Source of the DNA: Limanda limanda
Lineage: Eukaryota; Chordata; Actinopteri; Pleuronectiformes; Pleuronectidae
DNA: 64,000 nucleotides
Assembly: GCF_963576545.1 (NCBI RefSeq)
Contig: NC_083648.1
Coordinates: 22,847,542-22,911,541, forward strand
Direction: 5' to 3'
Part shown: positions 13,851 through 25,600 of the stretch, in pieces
Layout: every line of letters begins with the position of its first letter
How positions within the stretch are numbered: position 1 is the stretch's first letter
Made by a program: the position numbers and the translations under genes
The notes under the pieces: model-generated
What the model was told of the DNA's origin: nothing
What the model saw: the letters and a program-made list of their open reading frames with translations, nothing else
The model's database searches: none

Positions 13851-14592
13851 ACATTGGTAAACAAAAAGCCGAAACTTTGATGTTAAAGCATCTCAAGTGG
13901 GTGGATTTCCTGCTTTTCTGTGTTTAACATTATTATATATATATAAGTGAACATGTTTCACTTTCTGACATAAAATAAATAACATGAAGCTCCAATTCGG
14001 AGCTTAAAGAGTATGTTAGTCGTCTTTCACTATTTTCTAACATCTCGGAGACAAATAGAAAAACAGCAGTTATGATGATTTCACTGTAATCATTACTGAG
14101 ATAATAGCTATAAATGTCATGCTCCTTTAAATTCTTTGTTGTTATAGTTATGGAGACAAAACAACAAGCATGCCCCCTTCTACCATCTTTGTAGTGCCAG
14201 CCCAATCTACCCGACATGGAACCAAAGCAAGGGACATTATTGCCTTCACCACTCTTTTTGCACATCACAGAATACTGCTTGGGTGGAAAACTCCTGTCTC
14301 ACCCTCTCAGTCCGGCTGACTAAAGGAGGTGATGTTTTATTGAGACTTTTATTGAAAAAATGAAATATGCACTGAGAGGATCTAAGGATCATGTTATCAA
14401 TAAATAGCAACCTTTCATTTAACATTGTAAAAATTGGTCTACGTTGCCTCCTGGGTGAGACTGACCTGTCTGCTATGTTTATTCATTTGGCTGGTCCTCT
14501 GTCCGTCCCTTGTCTGTCTTACTGATATCACACTGTAGCTTCACAGCACAACTACTGTACTACATAACTTTACCTAGTTGTATAGGCTACCT

Positions 14593-14609
14593 GGGGGGGG
14601 GGGGGGGGG
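14593..14609. repeat. poly(G) run, 17 bases
   Basis: An uninterrupted run of 17 G residues. A second run of 12 G lies 138 bases downstream at 14748-14759. Such runs are unstable in sequencing and assembly, so the exact lengths are doubtful. Confidence 0.9.
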
Positions 14610-14747
14610 TGGCTGAACAGGTTTGTTTGTGCTCTACTTTTTACTTGTTTGTTATTGTGCTAGGTGTTTTGTGCATGGTGGAAAAATTGAAATTACTGGA
14701 TCTTTAAATTCTGTATGTCATTTTATACACTTCCTTTAATAAATTAT

Positions 14748-14759
14748 GGGGGGGGGGGG
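14748..14759. repeat. poly(G) run, 12 bases
   Basis: This is the second of two nearby G runs, directly after an AATAAATTAT stretch. Length may be unreliable in the assembly. Confidence 0.9.
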
Positions 14760-15397
14760 CAATAAATAGAAAAGGTTTAAATAAAATAATTTGTTGTGTT
14801 CGTTCCTCTATTTTATTCCTCAGTCCAAAATGCTTGAAGCTTATTCAGGAAACTGTCAATATCTGTGCTGCATAAACTTTAAATAATGTACTTAAACAAG
14901 GTTAGGGATATCTATACAATATTTTGATATTTTTTGTTTTTAGGATTTCCCAAATCTAGGGTTCAAAACAAGACTCTTTCCTATCCATGTTTCACGGGGA
15001 TAACAAAACTGTTATGCAAATTAGACAAATGAACTTGTGAATACACACATTTCTGTGAAAGTGCTGTGATCTAGGAGTTCAAGAGTTGCACATGTTATCT
15101 GTTTATTTCCAATATATTTATGTCACATATTTTTCTTACCCACTCCTCCTGTCCGATCAGTGTGTGCTTTCTAACAGAACATAAATACAAAACAATAAAT
15201 TGGGCAAACTTAGAGTCAATTGTATAGAAGTAGCAGATTCCCCCTGAATAATGTTAGCAGTTTAGTGTTAGATTTTAAGTTTATATAAACTGAATTATGT
15301 TTTTTTAGAATATAGGACAATATGGTGACTATCCCTTTACGTTTTAAGGTCTTCTGCACAATTTATGTTAACAACATGTTAGCATGCATTAGCAGCT

Positions 15398-15474
15398 ATC
15401 AGCAGTTGTTAGGGACATAACTTCAGTTGTGTTCCTTAATGTCACCAAGAGTTTTGGCCTTGTAATCAAAGATA
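15398..15474. repeat. direct repeat unit, copy 1 of 2
   Basis: Starts ATCAGCAG and shares GTTAGGGACAT, TTCAGTTGTGT and CCTT cores, in the same order and spacing, with 15681-15757. Identity is roughly 80 percent by eye over 77 bases. Confidence 0.75.
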
Positions 15475-15680
15475 CAGGCTGAACTTGAGGCTACTGGCTT
15501 GTCTGGCAGTGCTATGAAAGCCATGTGGCCTGCTCAGAAGATCAGACATCATTACCTCTAGGCCTTTTTAACTAAAAGCTTTCTCATTTTAGCTCATAGG
15601 CAAGACGGAGCATATCCCTTGTATGTACTAGGCTCTATTTAAGGCCTACCAGCATTTGATGTTATCAGATGTAAGTTACC

Positions 15681-15757
15681 ATCAGCAGATGTTAGGGACA
15701 TGGGTTCAGTTGTGTACCTTAGGGTCATCAGGTGTTTGAGCCTTTAAATCACAAGAC
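15681..15757. repeat. direct repeat unit, copy 2 of 2
   Basis: Aligns with 15398-15474 without gaps. The sequence between the copies (15475-15680) shows no similar unit, so this is a local segmental duplication or two copies of one dispersed repeat. Confidence 0.75.
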
Positions 15758-16287
15758 ACCCTCTTCTAAGGCAGGCCCACCACAGGTTGATCAGACCTGG
15801 GTGCATGTCCCTAGCATCTTGAGGCCAAGTTGGGATCCTTCTTCCTGATCCAGAGTCTGAATTTATAGTTGGAACACTGTTTATCTTTTAGTATAAAATA
15901 TGGGACAACTTTCACACACACAAGCTTGTTTGTTCCACATACTGTAAATGAAAACTGACTACAACGGAGAAATATAAAAGGATCATGTGAAAGAGGCTAT
16001 TCTACTACATGGCCAGACGACACAGCTCAACAGATCCAAACACCAGACCTACTTTTTAACAGATCCCATGCTGATTGCTGCCCAGGCTCGACAGAAACAA
16101 AAAATAATTGCAGATACAGGCCCAGAGCTTCAAACTGCAACTCCCAAACAGACAACAACAAAGTCACAGAGCTGACCATTGATGTGGCACTGGAGACCAC
16201 ACAGAGTTGTTTAATGCGTATCAGCGGCTCTCACAATAACAGATGAAGCTCCTCAGGACCCCAGCTCGTCCTGAGGTGCAGAGGAGA

Positions 16288-16308
16288 TTCAGCACCATGG
16301 ACAGCGGC
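16288..16308 (+). promoter_or_regulatory. RE1/NRSE site for REST (NRSF), near-consensus
   Basis: The site reads TTCAGCACCATGGACAG followed by CGGC. Compared with the 21-bp RE1 consensus it differs at only two positions, C to T at position 11 and C to G at position 20; both half-sites and their spacing are intact. REST silences neuronal genes outside neurons, and astrotactin-1 is neuronal. The site is 723 bases into the inferred intron 1, about 1.0 kb from the astn1 start codon, a usual RE1 location. At uniform base composition a match with two or fewer mismatches is expected about 0.00006 times in both strands of this window. Confidence 0.8.
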
Positions 16309-17024
16309 CAGGGGAACTTCCACAATGCAAAGCTCGTCACTCTGAGCCTCATGTCCACGCTCCCCCGGACACTTCAGAGGAAAGCTGATTTAATAAAGCC
16401 GAGACACTAACAGGGGGATTTAACCCGTGGCCGTTTTAATCAGATGTCAAAACACACAGGATAAAGCAGCGCAAAACAACAGGATAACAACAGTAGGACA
16501 TGAGGCTGAAAGTTGGAGAAAAGTGACAGGAGTTCAGTTGCTACTCTGAACCTCTGAAGTACATTCCTACACATGTACTTACACACGGGTGTGTGCTAGT
16601 CATGAAATACAACATACCAGCCAAGAAAATACATGTATCACTTCATTTCATTTAATAGAAAACAATAAGCTGCGGGTTTATTAGCATGATGATGCTATGC
16701 GGCCTATTTTTTGCAATAATAAATAGCAAGTGTTGTTTTAGCCCCAGTGTCAGGAGTGAGAGGAGCTAAGCTAATTATCAACAACTACCCGGCGACATAA
16801 AACATGTATTTATATGCGATGACACATACAACCAGCTCGTTGTGTTGCTCATGTTGTGTGTTGTGCTTGTTGTGGAGGCTGTGGTGTTTATAAAAACAAT
16901 GAAAACATGGTGTGTAGCCAGGCCTAAGCTAATAGACGCTCCGGTGTGATCAGGAGAAGTGAGGCGGCTGTGATGTGCCTGGTGTGCGGCTAGCGACCTG
17001 CGCAGCCGCGGCCGGGACTCCAAC

Positions 17025-17033
17025 ACTCACCCA
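17025..17033 (-). other. astn1: astn1 exon 1 splice donor
   Basis: Read on the minus strand, CTGG is followed by GTGAGTG, with the GT at 17030-17029. This is close to the vertebrate donor consensus. It falls exactly where similarity to astrotactin-1 stops (…FFVL) and leaves phase 1, so it sets the exon's 3' edge. Confidence 0.9.
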
Positions 17034-17331
17034 GGACGAAGAAGGGCAGCTCGGTGTTCTCCAGGTCGTCCACCACCACCACGTCCCCGGCGAAATCGTT
17101 CCGCACGGAGAACAGCAGCTTGGGCTCGGAGGCCGACGGGCTGTGCATGATGCTCAGGTCGTTCTCCCGCAGGAAAGGCAGCGCCGACACGGTGACGCTC
17201 TTCATCTTGCACTCGGTGTCCTGGTTCTGGTCCTCGTCGCCGTTCAGACCGCGGACGCTGGCGGTGTGGACGGCCAGGAGCAGCCACAGCAGCAGCTGCG
17301 GTCTCTGCCCCATGTTGCTGATGCTCGCCAT
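17031..17331 (-). CDS. astn1: astrotactin-1, first coding exon (N-terminal 100 codons)
   Basis: This exon encodes the N-terminus of astrotactin-1, a neuronal membrane protein that in mammals acts in glial-guided migration of young neurons. The ATG at 17331-17329 has G at -3 and G at +4; a second in-frame ATG lies six codons later. Residues about 9-28 form a signal peptide ([16 protein letters not shown], then charged NGDEDQNQD). The core that follows contains [19 protein letters not shown], a stretch ending LLFSVRNDF, and [16 protein letters not shown], which I recognise as the highly conserved ASTN1 ectodomain start. ASTN2 diverges strongly in the [12 protein letters not shown] part, so ASTN1 is preferred. 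The exon ends after VL plus one base (G) at 17031 and is followed at once by GTGAGT, matching the known phase-1 junction. No later astn1 exon was seen in the window. The open frame continues 12 codons past the donor, but that part is intronic. Confidence 0.95.
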
Positions 17332-18145
17332 CTCCGTCGCTGCGCGTTCCTCTTCCCAGCTCCGCGCTGCTTGATTCGCTGAGCAGCGTCTCAGGCCGGC
17401 GGATGAGAGAGCAGCTCAGCGAGTGAGGGTGAGGGGTGTGTGCTCGTGTGTGCTCGTGTGTGTGTGTATGTGTGTGTATGTGTGATACACCGGCGGGCTC
17501 TCCCAGTGAGGGAAACAAACGCCTCGTGTTTCCTCACACAGCATCGACCACAGTGATGTTGTGTGGATACAACATGAGCTGTGACTGTGATGGCTGCTGA
17601 GTGTTTTCATGCTGTTGACCCACCCACAATTGATTGCTGAACCGTCTAAATGGCTGTGCATAGATTACCAGCAGGACATGCACCCACAACAACCTGGAGG
17701 GTGGAGGGGCCATCACCAAAAGCACCATTGTTTGTAAATCAATTGAAACCCCTTATATAAATGTGCCTATCTTCTATAACACCACTAAGCAGCATAACTT
17801 GATTACCTGACCTCTGTGACTGGGTGGCCACTCACCTTCAGGCTGTGAAACCATACTGTGTGCCATGATACCTCAGAGGTTGCAATTATCGAATTGCTAA
17901 TAGAGAACCTCAACACACCTGACTTTGAAATCCAAGATGGCCACTCTGCACACATGGTACTGTCCAATTACTGTTTGTGGACGTCTTCCTTTGGTTTGCA
18001 TATGCGTTAAATGCCATGTAATGTGTTATTATGAACTGGTTTGGCTTACAATGGCTGTCTGGCTAACGTAAATATTGTTTCTGTGCAACTGGAAAGCAAT
18101 CAACTCGGATTATATTTGGGTGTGACATCATTCCATTGCCCGAGC

Positions 18146-18166
18146 TAGGGTTAGGGTTAGGGTTAG
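18146..18166. repeat. interstitial telomere-like repeat, (TTAGGG)3
   Basis: TAGGGTTAGGGTTAGGGTTAG is 3.5 units of the vertebrate telomere repeat, internal to the sequence and 0.8 kb upstream of astn1 exon 1. Three units is short and may be chance, repair-derived or part of an older repeat. Confidence 0.85.
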
Positions 18167-18869
18167 TATAATCCCTCACTAATCACGAACCAGTTTCTAT
18201 CTATCTAATAAAAACGTTGGCCTTTATGTGGAACACATATCTTGCAAACTGTTCAACTTTCCGGCTTCACACTTATTTACACGCATATGTGCTGTAAATT
18301 CCCAGAGGAAGTGCTGTTCAGAGTTTAGTCCGATACATAGAGATTGAATAAACGCTCTGTAGCAGTCTGTAGGGACGCGGCGGTTTGCTAATAGTTTGTG
18401 AATAGAGTTGAACACGTCTTCCTCTACTTCCTCGGATAAACTACACTAAACTTGGGTCAAACAGAACAGAGAACAGAGAAACGTATCACAGCAAGAAATA
18501 CATTTTTCTATTTTTTTCCCAAGGACCTCACTATGTAATTCTCTACGTAGAACTCCCTTTACAGTAAAGGAGGGTGAGTAATTTTTAACACAGTCAAAGG
18601 CAAAATAAAAAAAGACGAACACTACTGGGCACATTTTCGCTAGGCAGGTAATTGCGTCATTATCGCAGGATTATGATGTACGACAACAACAACGTCGGTT
18701 GGGGCAAAATCCCAGAATCTATTTTAAATGTATATTTTACACTTAATATTAATACTTTAAGGTTAAAAAAACATTGAGTGCTAACCTATAAATGTAATAA
18801 TAAATGCTTTTCCCACAGTGTGCGCTGTGATGCACTGCTCTGCTTCTATTTACATTTGTAAGACAGGTC

Positions 18870-19090
18870 AGGCTGTTCCTGCTGCCCACTCCTCTCATGT
18901 CTCCACAGCGAGCACAATGCATGATGGTTTATATTGCTCGGTTAGTGGCCATCATGATGCAATGTGGGAAACAATGAGTCCACTGTATAAGGTATAAAAA
19001 ATCTCACTAACCATTTGGACACCACTAGAAAATGGCAAACTCAAAATGTAGAGTACAATGTAGTGATTAATGATTGATTTCGGATACTAA
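18870..19090. repeat. degraded copy related to the GTGTCCGAAAT inverted-repeat element
   Basis: It shares AGGCTGTTCCTGCTGCC and the following CTCCTCTC…GTCT block with 20382-20412. It also has a TTTCGGATAC-like end near 19078-19087, resembling the TTTCGGACAC end of the element at 20316-20467. The left terminal repeat is not recognisable. Confidence 0.45.
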
Positions 19091-20315
19091 TATGTAAACA
19101 CATGGATGACTAATCAAATTCATTAAAGCCTAAATAGAACACAGCCCAATCAATGTGATTAGTAAGACCTGTGTTTAGTGACTATTCCATGTCAAAATGG
19201 CTGCGCTTGGAGAAGTCCACATGTAAAGGGAGGAAAAGGTTTTGAACAGGGAAGACTTGTAAGTGGACAATAAAGACAGAATAGTTGGAAAGAGGTCATG
19301 GGAAATAGTCGGGATTTACTTTCTAAATAAGCTTATGTTGAGCTGGATAATACAAACCTCTCAATCACAAACAAAACAAGAATCTGAGGTTCTGCTGCAG
19401 ACAGTCACAAATTATCTATGTGCAGACATGCACACATGAGTAGACACTTAATTTACAGCTGAACAGTTTCACCCTCTTCTCCACACTTTGACATGACTGA
19501 GTCACTGCCTCACTCGAGCAAGTGATGATGCTGCACACCACCACCACCACCACTGCTATTACCTACACCTATGAGCAGATGGCCTGAATAACCCAAAAGG
19601 AATCATACTTGACCGCAATTCTCTGACGTTATGTAGTTTTTATTCCAGAATAGATGTAAATTAAGACACTAGAGTACAAATATATCAGACTTTATTTATA
19701 TAGCACATTTACAAACAAAGGAAATGTAACAAAAATACTTCATATAATAACAACCCTCCCCTCCCTAAGTACATGCGCATACAAACAAGGACACATCAGC
19801 AAAAATACAAAGCAAGGGCTTAAAAGAGCACTTAGAAAAAAGATAAAAACAAAAGTAAATATAAAAACCCTTCAGTAAAAACACGATGAGGAAAGCCTAT
19901 CTCACCAATCTTGAGGACTTTTACAAATGCCTTAAGTTAACTGGACCTACCCTTTGTCCCGAAAACGTCCCACCTCCCCACCTCCAAGAGGCCTCCCCAG
20001 CCCCAGCTGACCAATGGGGGGTTCCAGACACATTTAAAATGTTTATGTTACAACACAGTCAGAAGAACAATCAAAAGAATCAAAAGCGATGATGTAATCC
20101 ACCCATTGAATCCTTTGTTGATCCAAATGGAACATTTTCTTGGCTGCATGTATTTAAAGGAGCATTCAAAATGGGACAGTCTCTTTGTGCCACTTTGACG
20201 CCCTGTGATTTAGGACACAGCTACAGCGTCATAATCCTGAGGGGGCTATTGAGGTATGTAACAGAACAGGTGTTAACAAACAAACTGGCAGGAGAGTGGG
20301 CAGCACAGGGACTAT

Positions 20316-20467
20316 GGTTGTGTCCGAAATCACCCACTCACTCATTATTCCCTACCTCACTATATAGTGCTTCTATATACAGGCTGTTCCTGCTGCCCTC
20401 GCTCCTCTCGTCTATACGCCACGAGCAACATACATACAGTCATTAGTGAGGGATTTCGGACACAGCC
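20316..20467. mobile_element. short terminal-inverted-repeat (MITE-like) element
   Basis: The left end reads GGTTGTGTCCGAAATC. The right end, read on the minus strand, starts GGCTGTGTCCGAAATC, so the two ends are 16-bp inverted repeats with one mismatch enclosing 152 bp. There is no coding capacity. I recognise GTGTCCGAAATC ends as a common teleost non-autonomous DNA transposon type. No convincing target-site duplication was found, so the superfamily stays open. Confidence 0.7.
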
Positions 20468-21726
20468 TTTATATTCAAAAGCAGGTAGGGATAACTAAAT
20501 TCAGGTGTGACACACACAATAGGACCTTGCTTAGCAGCAGTGAACGACTTGAACCACAAGCACAGTGTGGGCACGACTTGCCGTGCTGTAACCATGAGGT
20601 CACATGTTCCATTTGAAGGTAACAGTAGTCCAGGGCTTTTAGAAACAATTATGGACATGTTAAGGAGTAAGAAAGTGCAACTGTTATGTATGTCATGTCT
20701 CTTATTAGTGTAAAGTGTATATTTTAATGTCACTGTCCTGCCACGTTAATGCATGACAAATTGATACTTCTCAAGAGACCATCTGATTTCAAAATGCTCC
20801 AGTACAAGTAAAGCCAAACTAGATGACATCCACATTATATTATGCTTTCAGCAATGCTTCAAACAGGCTTAACCTGTTACACTCATAAAGTACCAGATCC
20901 ACAAATGGGTAATGCTGGTGACACCATGTTGTGTTCATAATAACTGCAGTGAGCTACTATCGAGGGGCAATAGCAGATATTTCATCAGCAGTCAGGACTG
21001 ATGGTAGCTAAGTAGTGGTGTGATCATAAATGCTGAATTAAGATATGCAGGAGGGGATAACGTACAGATATATAGCTGGATATCAAGCTGAGTTTTGGGT
21101 TATTGGATGGATATTGGCCCAATCTAGTGGCTCTCTGTTCCTCTGTCATAACTCATGTTGAGTGGTGCGGTCATTTAAATGTCAGAGAGTAACGACCACA
21201 GCTCAAAACATGCAATCTTCATATAACATACAGAAGAAATGGTATCTTTACATTCCATCTTTATTTTTCAGTGTGAGCTTCATGTTGCAATTGTTAATCG
21301 TGACCTTGTAGTTTTGATTTATCCAACAATTTCTTATATGTGATATCATCAATGAGAAAAGACTGTCCAATAGTTTGCAGAGATTGAAATAAATCTCACT
21401 GTGAAATTTAGCTAAGAAGCACATTCTTGTTTAATGTATATATACCCAGAGCATGGGAAGGTGTCATGCATGTTAAGCATTGTGTGTATCATAGAGGACT
21501 AGTCACACATTGAAAGCTTGTATTTCCCCAGGAAACATTTGCACACTTAGTTTCTGATTAAATTTGGCACCTCCTTTTTTAAAACCTTTGTCTTTGCTTC
21601 CTGTCTGTCCTCTTGTTCCTTGCATCTGTGTGGAGACTGTCAGAGTCATCCAGGTCGTGGTATCTTCAGGATCTGTACAAGTTGTTTCACCCTCTCATCC
21701 AAAGAGGCCTCCTCAGTTCTAAAGGG

Positions 21727-22065
21727 GTTTTCAGACATGTCCTCTGGAGGATCTTTGGAGAACTGGGTCTGGACTCTCTTTAACGTTTTCCTTTCACACA
21801 TGAACAACACAGCGGGAAGCCCTCTGCTCAAACTTGTTGTAGACAGCAACAAATCCCCGGAGAATTCAAGTGATGGTGCAGCAGACAGAAGAAGGATGTA
21901 ACGTATTAATTCTGCTGCGGAGATTGTGTGATTTTGTTTACAGCACCTCGACACAGCGTTGGCTCTTATCATAACAAACTCTCTTGACATGTTCATATGT
22001 GTCTTTTATGTGTGTGGCTCCACTTTTTACTGCTGGAGATATTGTTTTCTTTTTGTTCTATTTTA
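21727..22065. repeat. dispersed repeat, copy A (homologous to 39379-39690)
   Basis: Shared blocks in order include GGAGGATCT, CTTTCACACATG, CAACAAAT, GCAGCAGACAGA, GATTTTGTTTACA, GGCTCTTATCA and ACAAACTCTC, covering about 300 bases. Both copies stay open for about 50 codons on the minus strand with similar translation (MCER, QTQFS or WTQFS, DPP, SEN). This may be chance or a trace of an element's coding region. Class unknown. Confidence 0.7.
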
Positions 22066-22180
22066 TTTTGTATTACATTACATTACATTTCATGTAGCTG
22101 ACGCTTTTATCCAAAGCGACTTACAATAAGTGCATTCAACCCCGAGGGTACAAACCAAGAACAACAAGAATCAAGAAATT
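22066..22180. repeat. teleost dispersed repeat fragment with CGCTTTTATCCAAAGCG core
   Basis: A TTACATTACATTACATTT lead is followed by GCTGACGCTTTTATCCAAAG and CGACTTACAATAAGTGCATTC. I know this core as a very frequent interspersed sequence in fish genomes. It contains the palindrome CGCTTTTATCCAAAGCG. It abuts dispersed-repeat copy A. Confidence 0.6.
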
Positions 22181-22642
22181 TTAATTTTTACATTTTATTT
22201 TTAGATGCGTCATCAACCTCCACACTGATTCATGGTAAGATCCTGCAGTGGATCAACTGCTCTACAGGATATGGCAAATGTGTGGGAAGATTTGAACATT
22301 TTTTCTTCGGCAAACCTTAGAAGTCATTTAGGCTGATTATTTCTGTCCATCTGGTGAGCGTCAGTCCAATATCCACTCTCCATTTGTTTTTTGTTTTGCT
22401 GAGGAAATGTTGTTTAGCTCTTTGTCGGCTAAATGCTCCTCTATGGTCATCAATAGGTTCCTAGCTTTGCTAAAATAAAGTTGATTTAGACTGCACATTA
22501 AAGTGGGTTCATCACCATAACAAAATTAAATAGTCACTTTGAAAACGTCTTTCAAACTGGAGTTCTTGTGTATTTGTTTTCATATCACTTTTACATTTTT
22601 TGTGCAGTCTCAGGAGATCCACAACAATAACATGGACTAAAA

Positions 22643-22663
22643 ACACACACACACACACACACA
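22643..22663. repeat. (CA)n microsatellite
   Basis: About ten CA units, uninterrupted. Confidence 0.95.
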
Positions 22664-25600
22664 GATCAGGACTCCATTGAAATAGCACTGAGACTAACAT
22701 TTGCAGAGGGCTTTCAGACTCTAAATCCCTTGACTGTCTTTGTTGACAATTGCCATTTAGATTTGGATGCAAAGCCAAAGAAAAGAAGATTGTGTTTTCT
22801 GTGTCACCACTGTCCATCCATTTAATATTTAAGCAGCTCTGTGGTCTCTTATTGAGCGCCGTCCCTCTCTCCCTCTGATCCGTCGGAAACTGTTTTAAAG
22901 TCCAAAATAGGGCAACGTTTGGGATGGAGGCTAAAAAAAGAGCGGCGGATCGGGCTGACCTCGGCTTCGTGAAATATTAACCAGTGAACAGTGATTGAAG
23001 AAAATGAGTGGAATAAACAGAGCCTAGATTATCTTACATCCATTATTGATGGTGGACTGGTGGCTCGTCCAGACATTGGATGAAAGTAAATTCATTGGTA
23101 TTCAAATGAGATTGGATTTTTTTTTTTTCTTTTTTTTGCTTCTGGGTGTGTTTGCCCTTTTGGTTACTTTCAGACTTCTCCACTGTTTGGCAGTCCAGAG
23201 GAAATAAGTGACAGCTAAGATAAGGGCCGAGTGAAACTTTTGTGGTACATTGCCTTAAGGCCCCCGGAGAAACTTTTAAATGATCATTTGGAGGATCTTC
23301 AGACACTGAGTCAGAGTCAAAGTTAAGAGGATCGGGCTGGCGATTCTGTTTATTTTCCCTCCATGTCTACAAATCCCACGGAAAAGTCCAAAAGCAACAA
23401 GGATTAATCCTGCAGAAGATTTCAATTGAATTCAAAGCTTGATTTATCTTATTTCTCGGTACACCCACATCATAACTTATTTTGACTCTGTCCTGCTGTT
23501 CTGCCACTAACAACACTCACTGAGAGATCCAAATATATATCAACCCACAAGTGAAAATAGTCCCTGTGAGGAAGCTGGGAGACTCTGTAATTCTTCAGTG
23601 ATTATTACCTAGTTATTATAATTCTCAGAATATAATGACCTTATTGTTATACAGTTCACATAGAGCATTTGCTGGGATATTTATTTTCTCCACTCTCTCT
23701 TCTGCTTTTACCTGGCTTATTGGACTGTACCAACTGGGGTCCGAGAGATGGGGTAGTAGAAGTGTTGTAAAAAGTGTGAAAATATATCAGATAGTTATTT
23801 TTCGTCCGGGACAGCCCAAAATCCCACAGTGTTTGATTCCACTGTAACAACTTAAAAAAGGTTAAATTAAAAAACAGGCTCTGAAAACCAGTTCAGACTA
23901 ATACTGCTCATTGCAATCCACCTGCAAAGGTCTTGCAGCAGATACACCCTCAGGCTCCGGTGAGAAGATCATGAAGTCGTCAAGACTGAAGGTGAAGAAC
24001 AAAGAAAGCACCGTGGCCTTTATGTGGCGAATTGGACAGGGAGATTGTGATAGTTGGTGAGATGGACAACAAGGTACGGCTGACTGTCATGCACAAGGCG
24101 TGGAATGGTTTCTTTTCTATGAGTAAAATGGGTTAAGACTCACTCACGATTCAGATTCTAAATTCACACATTGCACAAAGCTGTCTTACGACTCATTTGC
24201 AGCAATCTATTCTTTATTCAAATCAGATATATGCAGATTTTTTATTATCTTTTCCTAATGTTGATTGAAATATTGTATGTACACTAAAAACGCTGACTTT
24301 ATGTTTTCAATTAGATGTTTAAGTTCTGTGTAACTGTATTACATAAGTTCAATGTAAAGGGTCACATTTAATAAAGTGTTTTCTGTCATGTTGAGTTAGT
24401 GTGAATAAATCAAACAACTTAAGAGTGATTTGATCAAATATAATGTTTAATGTATATATTTATGTATGTAAGTTTAACTCTTTTTTTTGTAAAATCCAAC
24501 TCATGTGACCCTTTGAGCTGAAAGAAACATCCATTTTCCAGCAGTTTGGTGAGGATCTGCTGCCTGTACTTTTTTATGCTCTTTAAAAATTTGAAAAGAG
24601 AGGTAAAAGCTGAAGCTTGATTGATTCATGGAACAGGAATTAAGACCAGACTATGTCTGCACCTCATTACATGCCAAGATCTGCTCAGGTCATCTTTACT
24701 AATGTGCTGCAAATTATTGGTGAATTAAAACACTGCTCAGAGAGCTGCTGTGTCAAACCACTCACATCTTTCCATGCCAGCAGGAAATGTTTTCTCGAAG
24801 AACTCAACAATACCGAGGATTTTTTACTGTGAAAAATCCGCAAAGAGAAGGAATGTAACAAACCTGTGTATAATGCATGGGAAACTACTATAGTTTTGCA
24901 ATGAATCCAAAATATTAATAATTCCCATCTCATTACAATTAACCACTAACTATGAGTTGGTATTATAATGTTTTCCTCTTTTGTGGTTTGCAACAAGTAT
25001 CACTGCTTGTTGGAAACATGGGTCTTAAAGCTAGATTTGGTAACCCTGGAAAAACTAGCAAGATACAGAATGCATCCTACCCACCCATCGATCCTCTTGT
25101 GGACCCCCCCTATCTTCTAGAAGCCGAGTTTTCCGTGACTTGCTTGCTAACGTCTGACTATCGTCTTTGCTTCAGCAGTGTATGTTCCTCCGGTGTTGCC
25201 CAGCGAGAGCATGGGCAGGGTGCACAGAGACAGGCAGGTGGGTTAGTGACAGGCTGGTACGCCAGTGAATCATCACAGTCATTCAGTCCCAATGAAATGA
25301 TTAGTCCTGTTTATTACAGTCCCGCAAGGGCCCACAGACCCTGACTTTGTTCTCCCTGCTTTTCACAGACACATTTATTTATGAATGCCTATAAGGATCA
25401 ACCCTACCTGTAATTCAGAGTGAGCTTGACTGTAAGATGGCAAACTTTTAAGGCCTGTTACCTGCTTATACATTAACCTAGCTTACATTATTTAAATATA
25501 GTGCTTTGTTATGATCTTTCCCTGATTTAAAACGATTGTTTAGTTGCCAAACACTGAAGTTTCCTTTACTTTTTTTGCCTCATCAACATCTATTTCTAAC

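Larger units (their letters stand above)
1..17030 (-). other. astn1: astn1 intron 1 (partial, at least 17 kb)
   Basis: This assignment is inferred from the donor at 17030 and from the absence of anything resembling the next astn1 exon, which should encode the rest of the first ectodomain and the membrane segment. The DNA is AT-rich and non-coding. It holds a dead L2-type LINE (6815-8077), a GT/GA microsatellite (about 11.9 kb), a degraded repeat (about 13.5-13.85 kb), G runs (14.59 and 14.75 kb), a 77-bp direct repeat pair (15.4/15.7 kb), an RE1 site (16.3 kb) and an X-box (1.97 kb). Stretches 1-1970, 2000-6800, 8080-11900 and 12000-13500 show only short chance ORFs and no recognisable gene or repeat. 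Confidence 0.8.
16975..17420. promoter_or_regulatory. CpG-rich island over astn1 exon 1 and its 5' flank
   Basis: This patch is visibly GC- and CpG-rich (many CG dinucleotides, GGCCGGG, GCGGACGC), unlike the AT-rich DNA on both sides. It covers the coding exon and about 90 bases upstream of the start codon, so it probably includes the 5'UTR and core promoter. I cannot place the transcription start site. No TATA box was seen on the minus strand just upstream. A degenerate GT/GTGTAT stretch lies further upstream at about 17449-17484. Confidence 0.7.

Noticed and set aside
16975..17382. 135-codon plus-strand frame across the astn1 exon
   Set aside because: Antisense shadow of a GC-rich coding exon. 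No recognisable protein features.
17027..17518. 163-codon minus-strand frame overlapping astn1 exon 1
   Set aside because: It is the shifted frame of the GC-rich exon and 5' flank and starts in a GT-repeat (His-Thr codons). Arg/Ala/Gly/Pro-rich translation is typical of chance frames in CpG islands. It could act as an upstream overlapping ORF only if transcription starts beyond 17518, which is not known.
22902..22911. Perfect CArG box CCAAAATAGG
   Set aside because: A degenerate 10-mer of this kind is expected several times per 64 kb, so it carries little weight alone.
24952..25344. 130-codon plus-strand frame with single-copy appearance
   Set aside because: No recognised domain, no splice context. 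The GGAAAAACTAGCAAG words gave a faint impression of a dispersed repeat, but I could not support either reading.
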